Shown: positions 25,811 to 34,678, counted from the stretch's first letter. The stretch is DNA of 64,000 nucleotides from Ga0077527 sp021300125 (GCA_046339595.1 JBKDUF010000034.1:1-64000); one strand, 5' to 3'. The notes: generated from the letters alone by a model not told the origin. Program-made: numbers and translations.

Positions 25811-26833
25811 GTATTGCCGGCGCTGGGCGTGCACGCTATCGACATCACTGCACAGGCCGACCGCCTGATCGACAACGAGATCGCGGCCATGCGCCAGGCC
25901 GTGGCCCGAAGCCAGCGCGTCACGCTGTGGCAGATGCTGGCACTGTTTCCGGTCGCTCTGCTGCTCGCTGCCGGCTTTACCATGCTCATCGCTAGGCCGG
26001 TCCGCGACATCGATCTTGCGCTGCGATGCATGGGGTGCAGCGATTTTGCATCCCCGGTCGGCGTCAGCGACCCGCGCGACCTGCAGCTGCCGGGGAGGCG
26101 CATCGAGTGGCTGCGCCACCGGCTGTCGGAGCTCCAGCAGCAGAAAAACCGGTTCCTGCGCCAAGTTTCACATGAGCTTAAAACCCCGCTTACCGCGCTG
26201 CGGGAAGTTTCGGAACTACTGTCCGAGCGCGCGCTTGGACCGCTGACTTCCGGTCAGCAGGAGGTTTTGGCATCCTGCGCGGCAACAGCATTGAGTTGCA
26301 GTGCCTGATCGAAGACCTGCTGTCCTTTGGCGCGGCCGAATTTCATCGCGGCGCGCTGCGCCTGGAAACAGTTCAGGTGAGGCGCGTCGTGGCGCGTATG
26401 CTGGACGATCGGTACCTCGCGCTGAGGGCGCGGACCCTGCGCATTGCACCCCATATCGAGGACGTCATGCTGCAGGCTGATCCGGAAAAACTGCGGGTCA
26501 TCCTCGACAACCAGCTTTCGAACGCGTTCAAGTTTTCCCCCCGGCGGCGGCACAGTCGGAATCACCGCGCGCGCCACTGGTGACCATCTTGTCATGGAAG
26601 TCAGCGACGGTGGTCCCGGGATCCCTACTGCGGAGCGCGAACGGGTGTTCGATCCCTTTTATCGCGGCCGCAACGCGGACGTAGCGCGGCTGCCCTGATC
26701 AGGCATCGGCCTGTCGATCATGCGCGGCTATGGCCAGGGCCACGTTGACATCGCGAAGGAGCTCGATACCGCCCGGGAGGGTGGTGCGCGGTTGCGGCTG
26801 ACCCTACCGCTTCGCGCCGGAGGGGATGCCTGA
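25805..26833 (+). pseudogene. GlrK (QseE)-like sensor histidine kinase, 5'-truncated and frameshifted
   Basis: The recognizable part begins at LPALGVHAIDITAQADRLID, in the second half of the periplasmic sensor. It continues through a membrane helix (LFPVALLLAAGFTMLIA), a HAMP-like segment and the H-box FLRQVSHELKTPL. A one-base loss near 26271 (gttttggcatcc) shifts the frame into GNSIELQCLIEDLLSF. An extra C near 26545 (ttccccccgg) shifts it again before the ATPase box SDGGPGIPTAERERVFDPFY. An in-frame TGA at 26696 then interrupts just before SGIGLSIMRGYG. Every domain of the C-terminal kinase is still traceable. Confidence 0.85.
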
Positions 26834-27208
26834 TGCGCGCGGCAATACCGCTGGCGGCACTGCTGCTCCTGAGTGCCTGCCATGTGCCGCCCGCACAGCA
26901 GCCGGCGGCAGCACTGCCACGGCAATCGGCGGACGGCGCGGTCGCCGAGGCATTGGCGCATTCCACCCGGCTGCGGCGCCTGCCTGCACTTGAACTGCAG
27001 CATGAGCAGGAGGTGGCGCGGTGTGGCCTGATCAAAGCTGCGGATGACCGGGTGCGGATGCGCCATGAGCTGGCGCTGGCCCTGCCTGGCGCCGGCGCCG
27101 CGCCGGAGCGAGGTCCAGGCGGCGGCATTGCAGCACAAACTCGATGCGCTGCTGGCACTGGAACGAAAACTCGCCGTCAGAGATCGCGTGCCGCAATCCA
27201 AACGGTGA
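26833..27208 (+). pseudogene. QseG/YfhG-like lipoprotein, frameshifted
   Basis: It starts at ATG 26833, overlapping the kinase stop (TGATG). The lipoprotein signal MRAAIPLAALLLLSAC is intact. The sequence follows a helical lipoprotein pattern up to MRHELALAL. It then changes frame near 27085-27105; the restored frame reads RSEVQAAALQHKLDALLALE and stops at 27208. In enterobacteria QseG sits between glrK and glrR and supports the kinase. The identification relies on gene order, lipobox and helical content. Confidence 0.65.
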
Positions 27209-27212
27209 TGCC

Positions 27213-28290
27213 ATGAACACAGCCACGATGATGATGCCCGACCACGCTGGCGCCGGTTTTGCGCGAGCAGCTGAACTGTCGCGCCATGCCGCAGCCGGCC
27301 AGCGACCGCCCGTGCTCGTGGTCGATGACGACCCCGGCCTTCCGAGGCTGATGGAATTGCAGCTCGATGCCGCGGGCTACCGTGTCATTGGGGTGGACAG
27401 CGGTGAGGGCGCGATGGCCCGGCTCGCGTTGTCGCGCCCGCAGGTGGTGGTCACCGACCTGCAGATGGGCGGCATGGCCCTGTTCGAGGCGATCCGCGCC
27501 GAGAATCCCGCTTTGCCAGAGTCATCATGCTGACCGCGCACGGCACTATTCCCGACGCGGTATCCGCGGTCAAGAACGGTGTATTCGGCTATTTCGCCAA
27601 GCCTTTTGGTGCCAAGGCCCTGCTCGACGAGATCGGCGACATGCCACCTGCACATCAGATCAAGCTGCTGCGCGCACTGCAGGAACGGCAGGTGCGGCCG
27701 GTTGGCGGGTTGCAGGATGTGGCAATCGATGTGCGGGTGATTTCGGCGACGCACCGAGACCTAGAGGCGGAATTTTCCGCGGGGTGTTTCTGCGAGGACC
27801 TGTATTGCCGGCTCAAGATGGTCTGCCTGCGCTTGCCCTGCCTGCAGGAACGGCGCGAGGATATTGCTCCCCTGGTCACGCATTTCCTGAACGAGTGGTG
27901 CTGCGCCACAAGAAGCCGGTCGCAGGGCCGGCGCCGGAGGCGATGGAGTTGCTGGTCACCGCGAACTTGCCCGGCAATATGCGCCAGTTCTACAACGTCG
28001 TCGAGCGGTTGGTGGCGCTGGCGACCACGCCGCTGATTCCCGCCGGCCTGATGGAACAGGTCATCCGCCGCGAGACCCAGGAAATTCTGCCCTTCGAGCA
28101 GGCGCGGTGCCGATTTGAGCGCGAATACCTGGCCCAGCTGCTGAAAAGCACCGATGCCAACGTCTCCCATGCCTCGCGCATGGCCAAGCACAAATGCACC
28201 GAATTCCACAAGCTGCTGCAGCGCCATCAGCTTGATCCCCGGCTGTTCAAGCCGCAGCGCGCATGTGCGTTTCGACAGGATCCGTCCTGA
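27213..28290 (+). pseudogene. GlrR (QseF)-like sigma-54 response regulator, internally deleted and frameshifted
   Basis: The receiver part (PPVLVVDDDPGLPRLMELQL, VVVTDLQMGG) breaks near 27520 and resumes as MLTAHGTIPDAVSAVKNGVF. After AKPFGAKALLDEIGD it jumps straight to the Walker B region DMPPAHQIKLLRALQERQVR. About 120-130 residues holding Walker A and the GAFTGA loop are missing. A third frame change near 27895 precedes PGNMRQFYNVVERL and the DNA-binding tail NVSHASRMAKHKCTEFHKLL. It cannot activate sigma-54 transcription. Confidence 0.88.
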
Positions 28291-28397
28291 TTCTCATTGC
28301 CGCATCGCTGCTGGTTTCCTGTGCCGGCGGCGGCGGGAGAGCCGCACCGGCTTCCAGCTCGCCCGTATTCAACCTTTCGGGTTCTTCCACGGCCTAA
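28263..28397 (+). CDS. Short putative lipoprotein, possibly a truncated gene
   Basis: A 44-codon frame from ATG 28263 overlapping the glrR end. It has a clear lipoprotein signal (SVLILIAASLLVSCAGGGG) and then a short Ser/Ala-rich tail that stops where the GGAAA repeat tract begins. It could be the 5' remnant of a longer envelope gene that once followed glrR. No close family is recognized and no Shine-Dalgarno stands out. Confidence 0.4.
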   Translation: MCVSTGSVLILIAASLLVSCAGGGGRAAPASSSPVFNLSGSSTA

Positions 28398-28451
28398 GGG
28401 AAAGGAAAGGAAAGGAAAGGAAAGGCAAGGAAAGGAAAGGATAGGGAAAGG
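28396..28451 (+). repeat. Pentanucleotide (AAAGG) simple repeat tract
   Basis: Five perfect AAAGG units, one CAAGG, two AAAGG, one ATAGG and a final GAAAGG. All are purine on this strand except isolated changes. It stands about 380 bases upstream of flhD and directly after the decayed genes. Confidence 0.92.
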
Positions 28452-28832
28452 GCATGCCGACGCCTGCGCGCATCGCCCCGACGATCTTTTGTTGCGCGAG
28501 CAGGGCGATTCATGATGGGCTGGAACGACGGACGCCTGGCCTGCAGCTGCCGCTGAAAGATCCCGCGCGGCCTGTCCGGCTGCCCGCTGTGGATAACTTA
28601 TTGCCGGCTGCGGCTGCCGATTCTTGCGGAAGTATTTGTTACAGCAGTGATTTTTCGCACGGCCGCCACTGCAGCCGGGGTTTTTGTAGGACAAACACCT
28701 ACAAGCCACCTGCCGCTGTACTCACGTCTCTTTCAGACGACAGCCGATCAAGTACCGCACGGCAACGGCCCACAATCCGTTCCAACCTGATACCTGCCGT
28801 TGTGGGCAGGACCAACCAAAGGAGCGCAAGCG
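28452..28832 (+). promoter_or_regulatory. flhDC upstream region (381 bases, no gene)
   Basis: No credible reading frame was seen. The region holds an inverted repeat at 28684-28704, AT-richer patches around 28620-28665, and the flhD ribosome-binding site AAAGGAG just before 28833. Its length fits a regulated leader for a flagellar master operon. I could not place a -35/-10 pair with confidence. Confidence 0.5.
28684..28704. promoter_or_regulatory. Perfect inverted repeat upstream of flhDC, possible operator
   Basis: TTGTAGG-acaaaca-CCTACAA, seven-base arms and a seven-base centre. The shape resembles sites of LuxR/FixJ-type response regulators such as UvrY/GacA (TGTAAG-N6-CTTACA). It lies about 130 bases upstream of the flhD start. 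Confidence 0.5.
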
Positions 28833-29150
28833 ATGGACACCGAAAAGCTGATGAATGAAATCCGTGAAGCCAACCTGGGCTACATGCTGCTTGCCCAGCA
28901 GATGATCAAGGCAGACAAGACTGCCGCGATGTTTCGCCTCGGTATCAGCCAGGATGTGGCTGACATCCTCGAATCGCTGTCCCCCGGGCAGATCCTCAAG
29001 CTTGCGACTTCGAATATGCTGCTGTGCCGCTTCCGGCTCGATGACCGGATGATCATGAGCATGGTGACCGAATACGGCAACAACAAGCTGATGGCCTCAT
29101 CCCACGCCGCGGTGTTGATGGCCGGCCAGCCAGCCGCCGGTCTCGCCTGA
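28833..29150 (+). CDS. flhD: Flagellar transcriptional regulator FlhD
   Basis: 105 residues from ATG 28833 with AAAGGAG upstream. FlhD pattern: IREANLGYMLLAQQMIKADK, AMFRLGISQDVADILESLSPGQILKLA (in pieces), MLLCRFRLDD. With FlhC it forms the hexameric master activator that turns on class II flagellar operons through sigma-70 polymerase. The gene opens the flagellar cluster, with flhC 39 bases later. The long leader upstream with repeats is the obvious control point. A GTG extension upstream was rejected on alignment with known starts. Confidence 0.96.
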   Translation: MDTEKLMNEIREANLGYMLLAQQMIKADKTAAMFRLGISQDVADILESLSPGQILKLATSNMLLCRFRLDDRMIMSMVTEYGNNKLMASSHAAVLMAGQPAAGLA

Positions 29151-29189
29151 ACCTCAGCGGCATAACCCCCCCGGAGACTGGAGCCAGCC

Positions 29190-29786
29190 ATGCGTAGCAA
29201 AAGTGTCGTCAGTGATGCCCGTCAGGTGCAGCTTGCCGCCGATCTGGTCCGACTCGGCGCACGCCTGCAGGTACTGGAAAGTGAAACCAGCCTAAGCCGC
29301 GAACGCCTGCTCAAGCTCTACAAGGAGGTCAAGGGCGAGTCACCACCCAAGGGGATGCTACCCTTCTCGACCGACTGGTTCATGAGCTGGATGCCCAACA
29401 TCCATTCCTCGCTTTACCTCGACATCTACGGCTACCTCGTCAGGCACACTCCTGCGCGCGGCATCGAAGCCATGATGACCGCATATCGCCTTTACCTTGA
29501 GCACCTGCATGTCAACAAGCTCGAGATCACGCTGTCCTTCACCCGGGCCTGGAGCCTGGTGCGATTCTTCGAAGCCAAAATGATCGATACCGCTCAATGC
29601 CGCCAGTGCGGCGGCCGTTATGTGGTGCACGCGATGGACCTGCACGATCATTTTGTCTGCGGCCTTTGCCACGTGCCCTCGCGCGCCGGCAAGACCCGCA
29701 AGGCCGCGTCCGAACCGCTGAAGCTTGCGATGGCGTCGCTGCCGAGGCCCGCCACCGTAACCCGCCGGAGCGCCGTCGCCGCCTGA
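29190..29786 (+). CDS. flhC: Flagellar transcriptional regulator FlhC
   Basis: 198 residues. The FlhC core is ARLQVLESETSLSRERLLKLYKEVKG (in pieces), KGMLPFSTDWFMSW and SSLYLDIYGYL. The zinc site is formed by CRQCGG and CGLCHVP near residues 137-160. It supplies most DNA contacts of the FlhD4C2 complex. The C-terminal tail after the zinc site is Ala/Arg-rich. All four zinc cysteines are present, so the complex should be functional. Confidence 0.96.
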   Translation: MRSKSVVSDARQVQLAADLVRLGARLQVLESETSLSRERLLKLYKEVKGESPPKGMLPFSTDWFMSWMPNIHSSLYLDIYGYLVRHTPARGIEAMMTAYRLYLEHLHVNKLEITLSFTRAWSLVRFFEAKMIDTAQCRQCGGRYVVHAMDLHDHFVCGLCHVPSRAGKTRKAASEPLKLAMASLPRPATVTRRSAVAA

Positions 29787-29954
29787 CCGGGCGCAGCCCG
29801 CGCGGCGGTGCGGGCCTAAAGAAATCCGCTTTTCCTGACGTAATTCCATCCATCGGGCGGGGCGCAGCGGCGTCCGCCGGGTGGGCTACGGCCCTGGCGC
29901 GGGCGTTTTCGTCTGCAGCGTAGCAGGGCGAACAGGAAAAGGAAGCGCGCGGCC

Positions 29955-30806
29955 GTGCTGGTCATACTCGGTTACATCATCGTCACCGGCTCCGTTCTGG
30001 GCGGCTTTGCGCTGGCCGGTGGGCATCTGGCCGCCCTGTTCCAGCCGCTGGAGCTGCTGATGATCGGTGGCGCAGCGGTCGGCGCCTTTGTTGTCGGCAA
30101 CAACGGCAAGGCGATCAAGGCAACGCTGCAGACGCTGCCCAAGACGCTGACCGGATCCAAGTACACCAAGGCAGTGTACATGGATCTGATGGCGCTGCTC
30201 TACGACATACTAGCCAAGGTGCGCAAGGAAGGCCTGATGGCGATCGAGAACGATGTCGAGAATCCGAGTCAGAGCCCGCTGTTCTCGAAGTATCCGCGCA
30301 TTCTCAACGATCATCATGTCACCGAATTCATCACTGATTACCTGCGGCTGATGGTTGGCGGCAACCTGAATGCTTTCGAGATCGAGAACCTGATGGATAA
30401 CGAGATCGAGACCCACCACCACGAGGGTGAAATTCCGATCCATGCCCTGTCCCGGATCGGAGACGGCATGCCTGCCTTCGGTATCGTTGCCGCTGTCATG
30501 GGGGTTATCAAGACCATGGGCTCGGTTGGCGCTCCCCCGGCAGAACTCGGTCTGATGATTGCCCATGCCCTCGTCGGCACCTTTCTCGGCATCCTGCTCG
30601 CCTACGGTTTTGTCACACCGCTGGCTACATTGCTTGAACAGAAGCTCGGCGAATCAACGAAGATGTTCCAGTGCATCAAGGTCACCCTGCTGTCGAGCCT
30701 GAATGGCTATTCCCCCGCGCTGGCGGTGGAGTTCGGACGCAAGGTTCTCTATTCCACAGAGCGGCCGTCCTTCTCGGAACTTGAGAAGCACGTCAAACGC
30801 AAGTAA
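29955..30806 (+). CDS. motA: Flagellar motor stator protein MotA
   Basis: 283 residues from GTG 29955, after AGGAAAAGGAAG. It opens LVILGYIIVTGSVLGGFALAGG and has the later helices GDGMPAFGIVAAVMGVIKTM and AHALVGTFLGILLAYGFV of the proton channel. The cytoplasmic loop includes the charged torque region (about 85-165). With MotB it forms the proton-driven stator anchored around the basal body. 168 bases separate it from flhC, with only a weak sigma-28-like match. The proline of GMPAFG (MotA Pro173 equivalent) is present. Confidence 0.96.
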   Translation: MLVILGYIIVTGSVLGGFALAGGHLAALFQPLELLMIGGAAVGAFVVGNNGKAIKATLQTLPKTLTGSKYTKAVYMDLMALLYDILAKVRKEGLMAIENDVENPSQSPLFSKYPRILNDHHVTEFITDYLRLMVGGNLNAFEIENLMDNEIETHHHEGEIPIHALSRIGDGMPAFGIVAAVMGVIKTMGSVGAPPAELGLMIAHALVGTFLGILLAYGFVTPLATLLEQKLGESTKMFQCIKVTLLSSLNGYSPALAVEFGRKVLYSTERPSFSELEKHVKRK

Positions 30807-30826
30807 AGCCGTCGACGGATACGGTC

Positions 30827-31756
30827 ATGGCCGACGAATCACAGCGCCCCATCGTCATCAAGCGCATCAAAAAGACTGCTGGCGGCCACCATGGCGGTGC
30901 TTGGAAGATCGCTTACGCCGACTTCGTTACTGCAATGATGGCGTTTTTCCTGCTGATGTGGCTGCTCGGTTCGACTACCAAAGGTGACCTTAAGGGGATT
31001 GCGGATTTCTTCAACACGCCGCTGAAAGTTGCGCTTGCTGGCGGCATCGGCTCGGGAGACAGCTCGCACGTGATCAAGGGCGGTGGCAAGGACCTGACGC
31101 GAAGTGAGGGACAGATCATGGACGGCGAGCTGCAGTCCGACCGTCGCATTATTAACATCAAGGCAGCGCAGGCAGAACTGGAACGGCGAGAGGAAATCAA
31201 GATGGCGCAGCTCAAGGTGCGGATTGAGCATCTCATCGAGTCCAATCCGGCCTTGCGCCAGTTCCGTGAGCAGTTGCTTGTGGATATCACCCCCGAAGGT
31301 CTGAGAGTGCAGATAGTCGACACGCGCAACCGACCGATGTTCGCCTCGGGTCGCGCCGAGCTGCAGCCCTATGCACGCGACATCCTGTACGAGATCGGCC
31401 GCGCACTGAACGGCGTGGAGAACCGCATCTCCATTGCCGGGCACACCGATGCCACCCCCTATGCCTCGGGCGAGCGCGGATACAGCAACTGGGAGCTTTC
31501 CGCTGACCGCGCCAATGCCTCGCGCCGCGTGCTGATACAGGGCGGCATGGACGAAGGCCGCCTGGTGCGCGTGGTGGGCATGGCCGCGGCCGTGCCCTTG
31601 GACCGCAAGGATCCCCTCAATCCGCTCAACCGCCGGATCAGCCTGATCGTGATGAACAGGCAGGCGGAAGAGGCGGTCAACCGCAGCGGCGGCAGCGTCG
31701 AGCTTGCCCCGCCCAATCATGTTGATATACCGCGCATCGTCAACGGCAATTCCTGA
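30827..31756 (+). CDS. motB: Flagellar motor stator protein MotB
   Basis: 309 residues. A basic N-terminus (IKRIKKTAGGHHGGAWKIAY) precedes one membrane helix YADFVTAMMAFFLLMWLL, whose Asp is the proton-binding residue. A plug/linker and a periplasmic OmpA-like peptidoglycan-binding domain follow (MFASGRAELQPYARDIL, IAGHTDATPYASG, NWELSADRANASRR). It anchors the stator to the cell wall. Its 3' end overlaps the downstream methyltransferase frame by about 38 bases. Confidence 0.96.
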   Translation: MADESQRPIVIKRIKKTAGGHHGGAWKIAYADFVTAMMAFFLLMWLLGSTTKGDLKGIADFFNTPLKVALAGGIGSGDSSHVIKGGGKDLTRSEGQIMDGELQSDRRIINIKAAQAELERREEIKMAQLKVRIEHLIESNPALRQFREQLLVDITPEGLRVQIVDTRNRPMFASGRAELQPYARDILYEIGRALNGVENRISIAGHTDATPYASGERGYSNWELSADRANASRRVLIQGGMDEGRLVRVVGMAAAVPLDRKDPLNPLNRRISLIVMNRQAEEAVNRSGGSVELAPPNHVDIPRIVNGNS

Positions 31757-32504
31757 GGCCGCCGCGCATCCGCTGCCTCCGGTGCTGACGGCGCTGCTGC
31801 TGCAGGCCGGCTGCGCGCCTGCCGGGCTGGCGCTTGCTGCGCAGTGGCCTGTGTTGCCCTGGACCGTAGCTGCCGGGTTGCTCGCGGGGCTGGCGAGCCT
31901 TGTGCTGGGGCTGCCGGCATGGTGGCTGGCCATCAACGCGCTGTTCATTCCCGCGCTGGCACTGGCGCTGCTCGCCGAACTGCCTGCCACGTTATGGCTT
32001 GGGTCTTTTCTGGGCCTGTCCCTGGTGTTCTGGGGTGTCGCGCGCAGCCGCGTGCCGCTCTTCCTCTCCAGCGAGGCGGCGGGACGGGCGCTGGCCGAAC
32101 TGATCGGCAGCGGCAGCGAGGTGCGATTTGCCGATCTCGGCTGCGGCGACGGTCGTCTGCTGCAGAGGCTGTGCGAGCGCTTGCCCCGGCTACAGGCCCT
32201 CGGCATCGAATACGCGCCGCTGCCCCGGCTGCTTGCCGGATGGCGCACGCGCCTGATGGGCCCGCGTTGCCGTGTCTGCTGGGGCAGCCTTTGGCGGCTC
32301 GATCTTGGCGGCTTTGATGTGGTTTATGCCTACCTGTCACCGGTGCCGATGCCGGCGCTCTGGGAAAAGGCCTGCCGCGAGATGGCGCCCGGCAGCCTGT
32401 TCATCAGCAATAGCTTTGCGGTGCCCGGGGTTGCTGCAGAGCGCGAGATCGTGCTCAATGACGGCTGGGGCGGCGTGCTCTACCTATACCGCATCCGGAG
32501 CTGA
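31719..32504 (+). CDS. Membrane-anchored class I SAM-dependent methyltransferase
   Basis: 261 residues from ATG 31719; GTG 31782, after the motB stop, is the alternative. The N-terminal half has three or four hydrophobic helices (TALLLQAGCAPAGLALAAQW, WTVAAGLLAGLASLVLGLPA, LFIPALALALLAEL). The C-terminal half holds motif I ADLGCGDGRLLQRL, followed by LGIEYAPL and DVVYAYLSPV. It sits in the flagellar operon between motB and an HDOD gene. The target is unknown; it is not similar to FliB flagellin lysine methylase. Confidence 0.75.
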   Translation: MLIYRASSTAIPEAAAHPLPPVLTALLLQAGCAPAGLALAAQWPVLPWTVAAGLLAGLASLVLGLPAWWLAINALFIPALALALLAELPATLWLGSFLGLSLVFWGVARSRVPLFLSSEAAGRALAELIGSGSEVRFADLGCGDGRLLQRLCERLPRLQALGIEYAPLPRLLAGWRTRLMGPRCRVCWGSLWRLDLGGFDVVYAYLSPVPMPALWEKACREMAPGSLFISNSFAVPGVAAEREIVLNDGWGGVLYLYRIRS

Positions 32505-32507
32505 GCC

Positions 32508-33449
32508 GTGGCGACCGTGTTGCAGCCCGCCAAGGGCAGCGTTGACCATTGGGTGCAGTTGCTTGGACGCAATGACATGCCGGTGCTCGGACGCACGGTT
32601 GCCGAGCTGGCGGCGCTGGCAGCCAACGAGGAGCAGGCCACGCCGCAGCGGGTGGCGGCAGTGGTGCTGCACGATCCGCTGATGACGTTCAAGGTGCTGC
32701 AGTATATCCAGCTCAACCGCCCGGCCCGCCAGAGCACGGAAATCACCACCATTGCCCACGCCCTGATGATGCTCGGCCTGCAACCCTTTTTCGAGCACTT
32801 CAGGGCGCAGCAGACAGTCGAGTCGCGGCTGGGCGCATTTCCGCCTGCGCTGGTGGGGCTGCGCTGCGTGGCGAGCCGGGCACGCCATGCAGCACTGTAT
32901 GCGCGCGACTGGGCCGTGCTTCGGCACGACATCGAGATCGACGAGGTGATGACTGCAGCGCTACTGCACGATGTGGTGGAGATGATGCTGTGGTGCGCCG
33001 CCCCGTTGCAGGCGTTGCGGATAGAGCAGGCGCTGCGTGCAGACCGAAGGCTGCGTAGCGAACATGCACAACGAGCGGTTCTCGGGGTCTCCCTGCTTGA
33101 GGTGAGCGGCGAGGCCTGCCGGCGCTGGCGGATGCCGGAGGTGCTGCAGTGCCTGATCGATGACCACCGCATCAACCGGCCGCGCGAGGCCAACGTTGTT
33201 CACGCGGTCGCGGTTGCCCGCCACAGCGCACGTGGCTGGAGCGATCCGGCACTGCCCGACGACTACGAAGGCGCGGCCCGGCTGCTCGGCATTGGCAGCG
33301 AAGCGGTACGCATGCGGGTGATCCGGGTGGCACTGTCGGCCGCGCGCGAGTGGGAATGGTACGGCGTTCGCCCTGCTGCTGCATGGCTACCCCTGCTGCC
33401 CGGCTCGGCAGCGCCCGATGGCCGCCTGTTTGCCCTAGACCTGGAATAA
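32508..33449 (+). CDS. HDOD-domain protein
   Basis: 313 residues from GTG 32508. The HDOD region occupies about residues 20-220: MPVLGRTVAELAALAANEEQ, VVLHDPLMTFKVLQYI, ITTIAHALMMLGLQPFFEHF and AALLHDVVEMML. HDOD proteins are non-catalytic HD-domain relatives used in signalling, cell cycle and motility control. It is only 3 bases after the methyltransferase and 90 bases before flhB, so it probably belongs to the motility regulon. The C-terminal ~90 residues are not recognized. Confidence 0.8.
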   Translation: MATVLQPAKGSVDHWVQLLGRNDMPVLGRTVAELAALAANEEQATPQRVAAVVLHDPLMTFKVLQYIQLNRPARQSTEITTIAHALMMLGLQPFFEHFRAQQTVESRLGAFPPALVGLRCVASRARHAALYARDWAVLRHDIEIDEVMTAALLHDVVEMMLWCAAPLQALRIEQALRADRRLRSEHAQRAVLGVSLLEVSGEACRRWRMPEVLQCLIDDHRINRPREANVVHAVAVARHSARGWSDPALPDDYEGAARLLGIGSEAVRMRVIRVALSAAREWEWYGVRPAAAWLPLLPGSAAPDGRLFALDLE

Positions 33450-33539
33450 GCTACCTAAATCACGGCTTCTTTCCGGCTGCCCGGCCGGCGGTGCTGCGGA
33501 TAATCCCCTCATCCGAGACACCGCCCCTGTTGCTGGAAA

Positions 33540-34678
33540 ATGTCCGAAGAATCCGACCTGGAACGATCAGAAGCACCCTCGCCGCGACGCCTGGAACAGG
33601 CGCGCGAGGAGGGTCAGGTCGCGCGTTCCCAGGACCTCACTGCATTCGCGGTCCTGCTGGCCGGAACGGCTGGTATCTGGTTTGCCGGAAGCGGCATGTT
33701 CGCCGGTGCCGGGGAGCTGATGGCGCGTTCACTCAGTTTTGACGCCTCGGTGACCGACCCCCAGCGCATGATGGCGCTGCTGGCTCGGGACAGCTTCGAT
33801 GCCTGGATGATCGCTGCACCCCTCCTGCTGGTGCTGGCCGCAGTTGCCCTGCTCGCGCCAATGGGCCTGTCCGGCTGGCTGATCACGGCGCGCCCGCTCG
33901 AGCCCAATTTCAGCCGACTCAACCCGCTTGAGGGTTTCAAGCGGATGTGCTCCGCGCATTCGCTGGGCGAACTGGTCAAGGCCTTGGCCAAGGCCCTGCT
34001 CATCGGAATTGCCGGTGCCCTCGTGATCTGGGCCCAGATTGAGGCCTATTCGGGCCTCGCCGGCCAGCCGCTGGGGGTGGCGATGAGCGCAACGGCTGAC
34101 CTGGTGCTGTGGGGGCTTGCGGTGGTGGTCGGCACAATGCTGCTGATTGTCGCCTTCGATGTGCCGCTGCAGCTGTGGCAGCATTTCTCACGCCTGCGCA
34201 TGTCGCGCGAGGATTTGCGCAAGGAAATGCGCGAGACCGAGGGTGATCCCCATGTCAAGGCTGCGGTGCGCGGTCAGCAAAGGCAGATGGCGCGCCGGCG
34301 CATGATGGCAGACGTGCCCAAGGCCGATGTGGTGGTAACCAATCCGGCGCATTTTGCGGTCGCACTGGTTTATGCGGAGGGCGGCATGCAGGCGCCGCGC
34401 GTTGTGGCCAAGGGTGCAGATCTGGTGGCTGCCCGTATCCGGGAAATCGCCGCTGCGCACAGAGTGCCAGTACTCGAATCGCCGCCGCTGGCGCGAGCAC
34501 TTTACCGCCATGCCGAGGTCGGAGAGGAAATACCGGAGGCGCTGTATACCGCAGTAGCCGAGATTCTTGCGTACGTGTTCCAGTTGCGTCGTCATCGAAG
34601 CCATGGCGGTGCCGCACCGCGGCCGCTGGGTCCGGTTGCAGTTCCAGCAGGCCTTGATCCGGCGGAGGGCAGGCGTTG

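Noticed and set aside
25308..28290. Explaining all frame breaks in the decayed region as sequencing error
   Set aside because: Some breaks are at homopolymers, but the fusion deletion, the in-frame TGA and the large GlrR deletion are not typical read errors, and the rest of the window is clean.
29818..29846. Possible sigma-28 promoter before motA (TAAAGAAA-N11-TGACGTAA)
   Set aside because: The -10 part matches GCCGATAA poorly; only the TAAAG half is convincing, so it was not listed as a feature.
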